Shown here: positions 34,911-44,709 of the stretch, in pieces
Numbering within the stretch: the stretch's first letter is position 1
Layout of the letters: the number at the start of each line of letters is the position of its first letter
Source of the DNA: Eubacteriaceae bacterium UBA6119
Lineage (GTDB): Bacteria > Bacillota > Clostridia > Eubacteriales > UBA1433
Direction of reading: 5' to 3'
Length of the DNA stretch: 64,000 bases
Assembly (NCBI GenBank): GCA_002423395.1
Contig: DIVZ01000005.1
Coordinates: 568,428 to 632,427 of the forward strand
Translations under genes and position numbers: made by a program
The notes under the pieces: model-generated
Told to the model about the DNA's origin: nothing
Seen by the model: the letters and a program-made list of their open reading frames with translations, nothing else
Databases searched by the model: none

Positions 34911-34940
34911 ATTATACGACATAAATCGACAATATTACAA
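34911..34940 (-). promoter_or_regulatory. Promoter of paralogue A, with Spo0A-box-like site
   Basis: Minus strand: TTGTAA, an 18-base spacer, and a perfect TATAAT. The spacer holds TTGTCGAT (34932-34925), six of seven bases of the Spo0A box TGTCGAA. The predicted start of transcription falls at or within a few bases of the ATG at 34902. Confidence 0.5.
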
Positions 34941-35054
34941 ATGATATTTTTGGAAATAAAAATCTTCTATTTTATTACATAGTGCCAATAATTGAATGAT
35001 TAATTGGGGTGGAGTGATTAAGAGTAATTATAGATATATTAGTAATCAATATGA

Positions 35055-35501
35055 TTATTTTGTTGTATATAATAATTTTTGGCAAGAGTAATCAAATAAT
35101 GTTAAGTATTCGCCTTCAGAAAAGCCCATTTTTTTGTAGAATCTGCGTGCAGATTTTCCTTTGAGGTCATCATTTCGGTATGTCACTACAAAAATTTCTG
35201 TGCCTTTTTCAAATTGAGCAATCATAAATTTAACCATATTGGCAGCAATGCCTTGTTTTCTGTAATCGGGATGTACTGCGAGAAATTCTATTTCTTTATT
35301 TTCTTTAGAAAATGTTAACGCGCCAATGACAATATCATCATTTTTAATGGTTACGGCAGATTTATCTTTTATTCGTTGAATTAAATATTGCTTATATTCG
35401 TCAATAATCAAACCGGGGAAATTATCTTCTACAAGACTGACCAATTCCATCCAACTGTGCAAATCTGTTTGTTGAGCAAATTTCGACTGCATAACATTCA
35501 T
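35055..35501 (-). CDS. GNAT-family N-acetyltransferase
   Basis: A 148-residue single-domain acetyltransferase. The acetyl-CoA loop is in AVHPDYRKQGIAANMVKFM (motif A, RxxGIA), and the family end is ARRFYKKMGFSEGEY. Substrate unknown. GAGGT precedes ATG 35501. It stands alone between paralogue A and tRNA-Leu on the same strand. Confidence 0.88.
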   Translation of the reverse strand: MNVMQSKFAQQTDLHSWMELVSLVEDNFPGLIIDEYKQYLIQRIKDKSAVTIKNDDIVIGALTFSKENKEIEFLAVHPDYRKQGIAANMVKFMIAQFEKGTEIFVVTYRNDDLKGKSARRFYKKMGFSEGEYLTLFDYSCQKLLYTTK

Positions 35502-35600
35502 TTATTTACCTCTTTTTCGTAGCTATATATTAGATAGTGTTATTAAAGTAAGTATATAAAAAAAACTCCTATGCAAGTGCATAAAAGCATTAATTTCAAA

Positions 35601-35687
35601 TGGTGCCGAAGGCGGGACTCGAACCCGCACTCTGTCGCCAGAACCGGATTTTGAGTCCGGCACGTCTGCCAATTCCATCACTTCGGC
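35601..35687 (-). tRNA. tRNA-Leu(CAA)
   Basis: The 87-base gene on the minus strand has acceptor arms GCCGAAG and CTTCGGC, an encoded CCA end, and TTCGAGTCC in the T arm. The anticodon loop CTCAAAA between CCGGA and TCCGG gives anticodon CAA, which reads UUG. A long variable arm, TTCTGGCGACAGAG, confirms the leucine class II shape. Confidence 0.97.
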
Positions 35688-35740
35688 GCGAAAAAAAGTA
35701 TAACACGAAAATAAATTCAATGCAATATTTTTTATATATT

Positions 35741-38700
35741 TTATTCAACCGATTTAAGGCTTTCCACCATGTCTATTTTCTTCAATCTGAAATGCACAAA
35801 GAAGTTAACCGTTATGTTAAACAGCAGCGTAAGCGCTCCAGCATATACAAAACTCATAAAGTTAATGCCCGGGGCAAACATTACCGCGTCTATCTCGGCG
35901 GATGCTATAATAAACTTTTCAAGAGGTATTCCCGCCAGAAGACCAAGCCCGATGCCTATTAATGAGGAGAGCGTGTTTTCTTTATATATATACGAGCTTA
36001 CCTCTCTGTCGTAAAAGCCAAGCACTTTAATAGTCGCAAGCTCACGCACACGTTCGTTCACGTTTATGCTGATAAGGTTGTAAAGCACTATGAAGGCAAG
36101 CAGGCCTGCCGATACAATTATTACAAGTACAATATAGTTAAGGTTTGACACCACGTCTCTAAATTTACCGCCGCTGTCTTTGGAATACGCCATATAAAGT
36201 ATATTTTTATTTTCAAGCATCTGAGCGGAAAGCTCGTCGCTCTTGTTATCGTCCGTCATAAGCCCTATAAAAGCGTTAAATTTAGGTTTATCGCCTGTTG
36301 CCTTAGTATAGGCATCTTTTGTCATGTATATATAGTTAAGAGTGTAGTTTTCTGTTATGCCTGTAACGAGAGTTGTAAATGTTGAGTTGTCACCGAGGCT
36401 TACCGTTATTTCATCTCCGACTTTGATATTTAAAAGCTTAGAAATTTTTTCGGTTATAACGCATCCTTCATCTTGAAGTGTAAGAGGTTCTTTTGTTACG
36501 CGGTTCTGCAGTTTAATGTATTTCGGCACATCGGTAGAATTGTCGGCAATCATCATATAAACGTTTTTCTTGGCATTGCCGTATGATACGTCAATAGCTT
36601 TTTGCTGAATAAACATATAAGAAGTGATTATGCCGTTTTCATTTATGGTGGATTTAAGCTCAGTCATGCCTTTAGCGCTTACGTCATCGTTATAATAACC
36701 CATAAAATCATACAGATATATGTCTTCGTATTGTTTTTGCACTATTGAAGTTATTGAATGCTGAAGCCCGAAGCCCGCAAGAATAAGAGCTGTACAGCCC
36801 GCAATGCCTATAATTGTCATAAACAGGCGTTTTTTGTAACGGAACATGTTTCGCAGCGTTACTTTTCGTATAAAGCCGAGCCTGTTCCATATGAAGCCTA
36901 TTTTTTCAAGCAGTATGCGTTTGCCCGCTTTAGGAGCTTTGGGACGCAGAAGGGAAGCAGGCGAGATTTGCAGTTCCTTTCTGCAGGCAATGTATGACGC
37001 AACTGTAGTTACAAGCACTGAGGCAATAGTGCAATAAAACGCGTAATCGAGCCTGAAAGGCGCAATTAAATCAGGAAGAATGTAGAGTATTCTGTATGCG
37101 TTGAATATAACAATAGGGAACAGTTTAAAGCCTATCGACAGACCTATAATACTTCCCAAAAAGCTTGCAAGAGCAGCGTAAGTGAGATAAATGCTGATTA
37201 CTTTAAAGCTAGAATATCCAAGCGAGCGGTATGTGCCAATTTTACCGCGCTGTTCCTCAACCATTCTTGTCATTGTTGTAAGGCAAACTAAAGCAGCTAC
37301 AATAATAAAGAATATAGGAAACACTACTGTTATTCTGTCAACGCGTTCCGAATCGTCAACATATCCCGTATAGCCGGGGTTGTCGGTGCGGTCGAATATA
37401 TACCATTTCGGTTGTTTTAATTCATTGAGTTTATCTTTGGAGGAGTCAAGCTTATTCTGAGCGGATACAAGTTTATCGTACGCATCTGCAAACTGCTTAG
37501 AGGCAGCGGATATTTCAGCGTTCAGTGTGGTTTTGTTTTGTTCAAGCGATGCGTATCCTGCATCAAGCTGAGTTTTTGCGTTATCAAGTTCCGTCTGTTT
37601 ATCCGCGAGAAGCTGTTTTGCAGCTGCAAGCTGAACATATCCGTCATCAATGCTTTGCTGCGCGGCAGTAATTTGTCCGTCTGACGCTGAAATGTACGCA
37701 GATACTTTTGACATAAATTCCGCTTTTGTATCCGCAGTAAAGTCTAGCATATATAAATTTTCCAAAGCAAGGATAATATTTTGCTTATCCTGCGTTAAAG
37801 ACGAGTAATACGCCGATGAGTTTACGATATAGAAAAAAGACTGTTTGTATGAAGATGATAAATCTAGCACCTCAGATGCAATATCGTCTGTTAATACAGG
37901 CTGAGAAGAATTTATAAAAGATTTAAAGCTCTGCGGAAAACTGGCAGAGTTAACGGCAGATATTATATCATCGGGTATCGTGTAAGTATCAGGAATAGAT
38001 GATGCCGATATTAAAGTATTTGCAGCTTTGAGCTGACTTAGCTGAGTTTTTTGTATATCAAGAGCCGCTTGTGCGGTAATTAAATCCTGCTCCGATTTTT
38101 CCGCATCAGCTATACCCTGATTGTATGCAGCAAGACCGTCGTCATATAATTTCTGATTAGCGTCAAGTGTTTGCTGAGCTTGCTGAACTTGATCAAGAGC
38201 AGCTTGAATTGATGAGTCATAAGCGTTTTTTTGGCTATAATAAGCCCTCCATCCGATGTTGAGTTTATTTTCTGCGCTCGAGAGCTCATCGTCTGCGTTG
38301 CTTTTAATTTCCGCATAGCGTATTTTGGCGCGATCCTTGCCAAATTTTTCAAGCTGAGTTGTATATTTATTTATTAAATCAGTGTACGCGCTGTCGTAGA
38401 AAGCATATTTGCCCGAGTCTTTTAAAGTAAGAAAAACATCTGTGTATACTTCATATTTAAATGCCTGTGCAGGAATATACATAACGCTTGAAATTCTGCC
38501 GCTGCCTATGGAGCTTTTACCTTTTTCAAACGTAATGTAATTAGGCGAGCGAACAATGCCAACAATTGTAAATTCGGTGCATTTAAGAGTTTTGTTAATA
38601 TCTCCCTGTGAGGAGTCGAAAAACAAACTGATTTTTTCGCCTATCTGGTATCTGCTTTTGCCCAGGTCATCGTTTTCTATAACGCATTCATTTAAAGATC

Positions 38701-39100
38701 GGGGGAGTCTGCCATCCATAAGTATCGGCTTGGAAATATAGTCCGCACTGTCAGCATCTGCACTGTCTATTGAATACGCTCTTATAATCACATCAAGATT
38801 GCTGTCTGTTTTTAAAAAAGCGTCAATAGAGTAAAACGGCTGCACATTTTTTAAATAGTTCAGGTTATTAAGAGCGGCTATATCATCATCGGTAAAGCCC
38901 ATAGTGGATTTTAATTGAAAATCCATTAAATTGCGTTCGACAAAATAGGCTTGTGCTGTTATTTTCATATCAGGGCATGTTGATTTAAGACCGGCAAAAA
39001 AACCTGTGCCTAGCGCGATTATAGCAAATATTGACAGAAATCTGCTTTTATTGTTCCAGATTTCACGCAGTAAATCCTTAGCATACGAACTGAGTTTCAT
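35741..39100 (-). CDS. ABC transporter permease with large coiled-coil extracellular region
   Basis: A 1119-residue membrane protein of the MacB/FtsX permease class. One N-terminal span (about 18-40) is followed by an extracellular domain. A very long coiled-coil region (about residues 265-560) is rich in Gln, Ala, Asp and Leu heptads (DQVQQAQQTLDANQ, AKQLLADKQTELDNAKTQL). Then come two FtsX cores (about 590-720 and 985-1110), with SIGLSIGFKLFP and VIIVSAGLLAFIVLYNLISI in their spans. No catalytic residues expected. It is expressed with the ATPase gene just upstream. Substrate unknown; the length of the coiled coil suggests it reaches far from the membrane, or acts on the cell wall as FtsX-type systems do. 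Confidence 0.9.
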   Translation of the reverse strand: MKLSSYAKDLLREIWNNKSRFLSIFAIIALGTGFFAGLKSTCPDMKITAQAYFVERNLMDFQLKSTMGFTDDDIAALNNLNYLKNVQPFYSIDAFLKTDSNLDVIIRAYSIDSADADSADYISKPILMDGRLPRSLNECVIENDDLGKSRYQIGEKISLFFDSSQGDINKTLKCTEFTIVGIVRSPNYITFEKGKSSIGSGRISSVMYIPAQAFKYEVYTDVFLTLKDSGKYAFYDSAYTDLINKYTTQLEKFGKDRAKIRYAEIKSNADDELSSAENKLNIGWRAYYSQKNAYDSSIQAALDQVQQAQQTLDANQKLYDDGLAAYNQGIADAEKSEQDLITAQAALDIQKTQLSQLKAANTLISASSIPDTYTIPDDIISAVNSASFPQSFKSFINSSQPVLTDDIASEVLDLSSSYKQSFFYIVNSSAYYSSLTQDKQNIILALENLYMLDFTADTKAEFMSKVSAYISASDGQITAAQQSIDDGYVQLAAAKQLLADKQTELDNAKTQLDAGYASLEQNKTTLNAEISAASKQFADAYDKLVSAQNKLDSSKDKLNELKQPKWYIFDRTDNPGYTGYVDDSERVDRITVVFPIFFIIVAALVCLTTMTRMVEEQRGKIGTYRSLGYSSFKVISIYLTYAALASFLGSIIGLSIGFKLFPIVIFNAYRILYILPDLIAPFRLDYAFYCTIASVLVTTVASYIACRKELQISPASLLRPKAPKAGKRILLEKIGFIWNRLGFIRKVTLRNMFRYKKRLFMTIIGIAGCTALILAGFGLQHSITSIVQKQYEDIYLYDFMGYYNDDVSAKGMTELKSTINENGIITSYMFIQQKAIDVSYGNAKKNVYMMIADNSTDVPKYIKLQNRVTKEPLTLQDEGCVITEKISKLLNIKVGDEITVSLGDNSTFTTLVTGITENYTLNYIYMTKDAYTKATGDKPKFNAFIGLMTDDNKSDELSAQMLENKNILYMAYSKDSGGKFRDVVSNLNYIVLVIIVSAGLLAFIVLYNLISINVNERVRELATIKVLGFYDREVSSYIYKENTLSSLIGIGLGLLAGIPLEKFIIASAEIDAVMFAPGINFMSFVYAGALTLLFNITVNFFVHFRLKKIDMVESLKSVE

Positions 39101-39107
39101 TTTAATA

Positions 39108-39806
39108 TTACCATTCTATATCGTCAACAGATACTATGTTATCATTTTTCTTAACCTGCACGGCTTTGCCGTTGCGCATGGTTATAATTTTATCCGCCAT
39201 AGGGCATATAGCCTGATTGTGAGTAATGACAACGACGGTCATACCGTTTATACGGCAGGTGTCCTGAAGTATTTTAAGTATCGTTTTACCCGTGTTATAA
39301 TCAAGCGCGCCTGTGGGCTCATCGCAGAGTAACAGTTTGGGACGCTTCGCAAGGGCGCGGGCAATTGCAACTCGCTGCTGCTCGCCGCCCGAAAGCTGAG
39401 AGGGAAAGTTGTTTATACGGTCTTTAAGACCTACTTCTGTGAGCATAACGCTTGCGTCTATGGAGTCTTTGCTTATTTGGCTTGCAAGTTCCACATTTTC
39501 TTTAGCCGTTAAATTCTGCATTAAGTTGTAGAACTGAAATACAAAGCCAATATCGTAACGGCGGTATTTTGTTAGCTGTTTCTGGTTGTATTTGCTTATG
39601 TCCACGCCGTCTATAACAACATTTCCTTCGTCGCAGAAGTCCATGCCGCCCAGAATATTTAAAACGGTGGTTTTGCCCGCGCCGCTGGGACCGACAATGA
39701 CTGCAAACTCTCCTTTTTCTATTTCAAAATCCACTCCGTCAAGCGCGGTTATTATAACTTCGCCCATAGTGTATCTTTTATAAACTTTTTTCATTGCAAT
39801 ATACAT
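39108..39806 (-). CDS. ABC transporter ATPase (LolD/MacB class)
   Basis: A 232-residue ATPase. Walker A GPSGAGKTTVLNILGGMD, signature LSGGEQQRVAIARAL, Walker B LLLCDEPTGALDYNTG and the H-loop VVITHN. The start MYIAMKKVYKRYTMGEVI fits the family; the ribosome site is weak. The permease gene follows seven bases after its stop, so they form one unit. Confidence 0.94.
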   Translation of the reverse strand: MYIAMKKVYKRYTMGEVIITALDGVDFEIEKGEFAVIVGPSGAGKTTVLNILGGMDFCDEGNVVIDGVDISKYNQKQLTKYRRYDIGFVFQFYNLMQNLTAKENVELASQISKDSIDASVMLTEVGLKDRINNFPSQLSGGEQQRVAIARALAKRPKLLLCDEPTGALDYNTGKTILKILQDTCRINGMTVVVITHNQAICPMADKIITMRNGKAVQVKKNDNIVSVDDIEW

Positions 39807-39897
39807 ATTAGCAGCTCAACTTTACAAAGAATTAAAGAATATTTTAATTAATAAACGTGAATGTGTCAATAAAATACATTTGTTTAGTTATAAAAAT

Positions 39898-39927
39898 AAA
39901 TACCCACCTGATTAAAGATGGGTATTT
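39898..39927 (-). terminator. Terminator of the small gene at 39946
   Basis: AAATACCCA and TGGGTATTT form the stem around a 12-base loop; on the minus strand it is followed by ATTTTTAT. Confidence 0.7.
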
Positions 39928-39945
39928 ATATAGTTTAGTTTAAAG

Positions 39946-40176
39946 TTAAATTGTCTGCGGTTTAAAAGTATATGTACTTCTTAACATTTCCGCCGCAGTC
40001 TGGATAAGCTGGTCTTCTGTGAGGGCAATGTTAATTTCTCTCTGTTCGACCAAATCAAACATAGAGCCTTTGAGGAATTTTTTAAATATATAACCCTTAA
40101 ACACTTTGCTTAAAATATGAATTTCAAACGTTTCATCTTCCACAATTGTTTTTAAATTTTCTTTTTTAATATTCAT
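39946..40176 (-). CDS. Small protein of unknown function, 76 residues
   Basis: ATG 40176 is preceded by GGGAG at five bases. The 76 residues contain charged N-terminal segments and a hydrophobic/aromatic centre (VFKGYIFKKFLKGSMFDLVE), with no membrane span. A terminator follows directly. I do not recognise a family. It is the only gene between the ABC pair and uvrC and is divergent from uvrC. Confidence 0.6.
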   Translation of the reverse strand: MNIKKENLKTIVEDETFEIHILSKVFKGYIFKKFLKGSMFDLVEQREINIALTEDQLIQTAAEMLRSTYTFKPQTI

Positions 40177-40317
40177 GTCTACTCCCGTTAAAAATATGTT
40201 ACTATAATATATAATATTATCAAATCTTCTATGCCAAATAATTAAAATGTTAATTATTCTATAATTATATATAAAAAATTTATTAAATCAATAATCAAAT
40301 TTTGTAAAAAGGAATTT

Positions 40318-42171
40318 ATGTTAAACGAGAAATTAAAAACCCTGCCCGAAAACAGCGGAATATACATTATGAAGGACAAAGACGGCAGCGTAATTTATGT
40401 TGGCAAGGCAATAAATTTAAAAAACAGGGTAAAAAGTTATTTTAACAATTTATCGGGTCATGATTATAAAACTAAAACATTAGTTTCAAATATTTGCGAC
40501 CTTGATTATATTATAACGGATAATGAAGTTGAAGCGCTGATACTCGAAAACTCGCTGATTAAGAAGTATAGACCATATTATAACATAAGGCTCAAAGACG
40601 ATAAATCATATCCTTATATATGCATAACCGATGAAGAATACCCCAGAATTATAATTACCCGCGAATACAAAAAGAACCTGGGAAAATATTTCGGGCCTTA
40701 CACAAATGCGCTTAACGCAAGAAAATCGGTAGAAATACTAAATTTTTTATACCCTGTTAAAATGTGCTCGAAAAATTTTAATGGCAAAAAACAAAAACGT
40801 CCGTGTCTGAATTACGATATGAATATGTGTCTTGCGCCGTGCGCATACGATATAGATAAACAGTTGTATAATTTATATATAAAAGAAATCGAACATGTGT
40901 TAAGCGGAGGGTATGAGCTTTTAAAAGACAAAATAAAGGAAAAAATGACGGCAGCATCCGAAAAACAAGATTATGAAACAGCGGCAATACTGCGTGATTA
41001 TCTGTTTTCTACGGAGGCTATTTCGGTTAAACAAAAAATCATAGTATCAGACGATACAAGAGCTGATATAATAGCGCTTGCGCATGAAAATGACGAAGCT
41101 GTAATTGTTGTATTTGAGCGAGACGAAGGAAGCCTTGCAGACAAAAAAACTATTAGCATGGAAGGCGTGTATCAGAGCAGCCCCGAGAGCATAATGACGG
41201 AGTTTGTGAAGCAGTATTACAATACGGACGCGGTTGTGCCTAAAAATATATTTCTGCAATACGAATTAATAGATGATGAAGCAAAAAGCATTGAGCAAAT
41301 GCTTACGCAAAGGCGCGGAAATAAAGTAAATATTGCGGTTCCAAAAATCGGCGACAAGAAAAGACTAATAGACATGCTTGAGCAAAATGCGCAAAACTCT
41401 TTAAGAGTAAGCAGGATGCGACAAGAGGAAAACGCGAAAAAAGAAGAAGAAACGCTTTTAGAGCTTGCGAAGATACTAAACATAGAAAAGCCTATAAATA
41501 AAATAGAGGCATTTGATATTTCTAACATAATGGGTGCGGACAATGTAGGGGCTATGGTTGTTTTTAATAAAACTAAAAAAGACAAAAACTTCTACAGAAG
41601 ATTTTCAATAAAAAGCATAGACGGCGCGGACGATTACGCGGCGATGGGCGAAGTTGTTTTCCGCAGGCTCAAAAGAGCGCAGGAAGAGACGGAAGATGAT
41701 GATGAAACGAATAAAAAGTTTTTGCCGCTTCCGGATATTATATTTGTTGACGGCGGTGAGGCGCATGTTAAAATAGCAAAAAGCATAGTCGATACATTTG
41801 GCTATGACATAGCTGTTGCAGGGCTGAAGAAAGATATAAGCCATAAACTAAGTGCGCTCAGCTTTAATAATGAGAGCATCCCCTTAAGCAAGTTAAAAAA
41901 ATGCGCAAAATTTTTGTTCAATATATCCGAGGAAGTGCACAGGTACGCATATGAATACCATTCGGTGAAAAGAAGGCAAAATATGCTGTCGTCAGTTCTA
42001 GAACAAATACCCCAGATAGGCGAAAAAAGGCGCAAATCGCTGATGGAATATTTCAAAAATATAGAAAGCATTAAAAATGCAACTATAGAAGATATATGCA
42101 AAGTCGAGAGAATAAACAAACAAACCGCAAAAATAATATATGAGTATTTCAAAGGTGATAAAAATGGATGA
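40318..42171 (+). CDS. uvrC: Excinuclease ABC subunit C
   Basis: A 617-residue nucleotide excision repair nuclease that cuts on both sides of damage in complex with UvrB. N-terminal GIY-YIG domain (PENSGIYIMKDKDGSVIYVG), a UVR motif for UvrB contact (AASEKQDYETAAILRDYL), the RNase H-like second nuclease domain (EAFDISNIMGADNVGAMV and DIIFVDGG) and C-terminal helix-hairpin-helix repeats (QIPQIGEKRRKSLMEYF, KVERINKQTAKIIYEYF). It overlaps the next gene by eight bases. Confidence 0.96.
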   Translation: MLNEKLKTLPENSGIYIMKDKDGSVIYVGKAINLKNRVKSYFNNLSGHDYKTKTLVSNICDLDYIITDNEVEALILENSLIKKYRPYYNIRLKDDKSYPYICITDEEYPRIIITREYKKNLGKYFGPYTNALNARKSVEILNFLYPVKMCSKNFNGKKQKRPCLNYDMNMCLAPCAYDIDKQLYNLYIKEIEHVLSGGYELLKDKIKEKMTAASEKQDYETAAILRDYLFSTEAISVKQKIIVSDDTRADIIALAHENDEAVIVVFERDEGSLADKKTISMEGVYQSSPESIMTEFVKQYYNTDAVVPKNIFLQYELIDDEAKSIEQMLTQRRGNKVNIAVPKIGDKKRLIDMLEQNAQNSLRVSRMRQEENAKKEEETLLELAKILNIEKPINKIEAFDISNIMGADNVGAMVVFNKTKKDKNFYRRFSIKSIDGADDYAAMGEVVFRRLKRAQEETEDDDETNKKFLPLPDIIFVDGGEAHVKIAKSIVDTFGYDIAVAGLKKDISHKLSALSFNNESIPLSKLKKCAKFLFNISEEVHRYAYEYHSVKRRQNMLSSVLEQIPQIGEKRRKSLMEYFKNIESIKNATIEDICKVERINKQTAKIIYEYFKGDKNG

Positions 42172-42580
42172 AGATAAAAGAGCAAAACTTAATAATATTT
42201 TAAAATCTTACCTGTTTGCAATGATTGTATTAATTGCATATACAACAATATCAATGATAAAAACGATGCCTTCCGATAAAATAACGCAGATAAGTCTTGT
42301 ATATAAATGCGAAATTGCGGAATTTGCAATGTATATAGTTCTGCTTGTGTGTTATGCGATAACCTTCATTATGAATTTGACAAAAAAATATCACAGAAAT
42401 ATGGCATTATTTACAATAAGGCTGTTTACAATATTCACTCTTGTTGATATGATAATATATATATTGGTTTCCAAGGTCATTATAATAGAAGGCATACAAT
42501 ATATAGCATTTGAAAACATATTGCTGATTATTATCTCTTATCTTATGGATGTAGTGGTAAGAAAAATATACGAAAAATAA
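42164..42580 (+). CDS. Four-span membrane protein, unknown function
   Basis: A 138-residue hydrophobic protein with about four membrane helices (17-34, 52-74, 85-106 and 112-130). ATG 42164 has AAAGGTG six bases upstream and lies inside the uvrC end, an eight-base overlap that suggests coupled translation. I do not recognise a family; no charged pocket or motif is visible. Confidence 0.7.
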   Translation: MDEDKRAKLNNILKSYLFAMIVLIAYTTISMIKTMPSDKITQISLVYKCEIAEFAMYIVLLVCYAITFIMNLTKKYHRNMALFTIRLFTIFTLVDMIIYILVSKVIIIEGIQYIAFENILLIIISYLMDVVVRKIYEK

Positions 42581-42617
42581 ATATTGAAACGAAATATTAT
42601 ATTATGAGGTAAAATAA

Positions 42618-43418
42618 TTGATTGATATAAGCAAAGCAAACAGAATAGTGTTAAAAATAGGAAGCTCCACTCTTACGCACCCGCAGGGATTTATAAATAT
42701 AAGAGCTATTGAGAGTTTAGTTAAAGTAATAAGCGATATAAAAAACTCGGGCAAAGAAATTATTATCGTATCATCAGGCGCGGTAGCGGTAGGCATGGGA
42801 AAACTGGGAGGGCTTGCGCGGGCAAGCGATCTTCCGAGCAAGCAGGCATATGCTGCCGTGGGGCAGTGCGAGCTTATGTATTTATACGATAAAATGTTTT
42901 CTGTATACCATCATAATGTAGCGCAGATACTTTTAAGCGCGGACATAACCCAATGCGAGAATTTAACAAAAAATGTAGTAAACACATTTAACAGGCTTAT
43001 AGATTTAAACGTAATACCCATAGTAAACGAAAATGACAGCGTCTATACACAGGAGCTTATGATAGGCGATAACGACAATTTATCGGCGATAGTTGCCGTT
43101 ATGACAGGCGCGGATTTGCTTATAATACTTTCTGATATTGACGGGCTTTACACAGAAAACCCAAGCATCAACCCTGATGCGCAATTAATAAGCGTAGTGG
43201 GTGAGATAGACGAAAAAATACACGCTTTGGCAACAGATGCCGTAAGCAATGTCGGAACAGGCGGTATGGTTACAAAACTGCAAGCCGCAAAATACGCGCA
43301 GGATAACGACATTTCAACATATATAATATCGGGCAAAGAACCCGAGACGCTTTACGACTTATTTGAAGGCAAACAAGTCGGCACATACTTTAAAAAAAGG
43401 AGTGAGATAAATGATTAA
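42618..43418 (+). CDS. proB: Glutamate 5-kinase
   Basis: First step of proline synthesis, 266 residues. Typical of the short form without the PUA domain: RIVLKIGSSTLTHP, VSSGAVAVGMGKL, QILLSADI, VNENDSV and GTGGMVTKLQAA. The start is TTG 42618 with GAGGT seven bases upstream. Overlaps proA by eight bases. Confidence 0.95.
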   Translation: MIDISKANRIVLKIGSSTLTHPQGFINIRAIESLVKVISDIKNSGKEIIIVSSGAVAVGMGKLGGLARASDLPSKQAYAAVGQCELMYLYDKMFSVYHHNVAQILLSADITQCENLTKNVVNTFNRLIDLNVIPIVNENDSVYTQELMIGDNDNLSAIVAVMTGADLLIILSDIDGLYTENPSINPDAQLISVVGEIDEKIHALATDAVSNVGTGGMVTKLQAAKYAQDNDISTYIISGKEPETLYDLFEGKQVGTYFKKRSEIND

Positions 43419-44664
43419 TATAGAGCAGATAGGCTTGCGAGCCAAAGAGGCATCTAAAATCTTAGCTTCAAAATCGACTAAGGTAAAAAATGACGCATTA
43501 TTAAATATCGCGGCGGCAATAGAGGAAAACAGGGAAGCAATAATAGAGTCTAATAAAATCGATATAAAAAAAGCGGTTGAGACAAATTATAAAGCCGCGT
43601 TTATAGAAAGGCTTACATTAAACGACAAAAGAATAGACGACATTATAAAAGCCGTTAGATATCTTGTGGAACTTGACGATCCGTGCGGGAAAACTCTGTC
43701 CGGAACAACGCGACCCAACGGTCTTATTATAAACAAAGTAACAATCCCCCTGGGCGTTATAGGAATGATTTACGAATCACGTCCTAACGTTACGGTAGAC
43801 GCGGCAACACTCTGCTTAAAAGCGGGCAACGCGTGCGTACTGCGCGGAGGCAAAGAAACAATAAACACAAACAAAACTCTTGCCGACATTATGCGTGAAG
43901 CTATACAAAAAGCAGGACTTCCACAGGACTGCATTATTTTAATAGAAAGCACCGATAGAGAACACACGAACCAGCTTATGAAACTAAACGCTTATATAGA
44001 CGTTTTAATACCTCGCGGCAGCGGAAGACTAATACACGCCGTTATTGAGAATTCCACAGTGCCTGTAATAGCAACCGGCCTGGGAAACTGCCACACATAT
44101 ATTGACTACAACGCCGACATCGACATGGCGGTATCAATTGCAGACAACGCAAAAAACAGCCGCCCCAGTGTATGCAACGCAATGGAGACACTGCTTGTGC
44201 ATAGAGACATAGCAAAAAAAGTTCTTCCTTTAATTAAAGTAAAAATGGATGAACATAACACGGAAATGCGATGCTGCCCACTATCGCTTGAGATACTAAA
44301 AGGCGGTAAAAACGTGGTTCCTGCAACAGAAGAGGACTATGCCACCGAGTACGAGGACTATATACTTGCGGTAAAAATAGTAAGCGATGTAGACGAAGCT
44401 ATAGCGCATATAAACAAATATGCAACGGCTCACTCCGAAGCTATAGTTACAAACGATTATGAAAACAGCAGAAAGTTCACATCATTAATAGACAGCTCAA
44501 CCGTATATGTAAACGCCTCGACGCGTTTTACGGACGGAGGAGAATTCGGTCTCGGAGCTGAAATAGGGATTTCCACGCAGAAGCTTCACGCGAGAGGCCC
44601 TATGGGGCTTGACGCGCTTACCACCGTAAAATATATAATACAAGGCAGCGGACAGATAAGATAG
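43411..44664 (+). CDS. proA: Gamma-glutamyl phosphate reductase
   Basis: Second step of proline synthesis, 417 residues. Aldehyde dehydrogenase-type fold, with IYESRPNVTVDAATLCLKAGNACVLRGG, the catalytic Cys region in NSRPSVCNAMETLLVH, and the end GAEIGISTQKLHARGPMGL. GGAG precedes the ATG, which lies inside the proB end, so the two are coupled. Confidence 0.96.
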   Translation: MINIEQIGLRAKEASKILASKSTKVKNDALLNIAAAIEENREAIIESNKIDIKKAVETNYKAAFIERLTLNDKRIDDIIKAVRYLVELDDPCGKTLSGTTRPNGLIINKVTIPLGVIGMIYESRPNVTVDAATLCLKAGNACVLRGGKETINTNKTLADIMREAIQKAGLPQDCIILIESTDREHTNQLMKLNAYIDVLIPRGSGRLIHAVIENSTVPVIATGLGNCHTYIDYNADIDMAVSIADNAKNSRPSVCNAMETLLVHRDIAKKVLPLIKVKMDEHNTEMRCCPLSLEILKGGKNVVPATEEDYATEYEDYILAVKIVSDVDEAIAHINKYATAHSEAIVTNDYENSRKFTSLIDSSTVYVNASTRFTDGGEFGLGAEIGISTQKLHARGPMGLDALTTVKYIIQGSGQIR

Positions 44665-44709
44665 CAATTAAAAAAATAACATATAAAATATAAAGAAGGC
44701 AGGCAATCG

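Noticed and set aside
44665..44709. Cobalamin riboswitch upstream of nrdJ
   Set aside because: Only 45 bases separate proA and nrdJ, too short for a B12 riboswitch.
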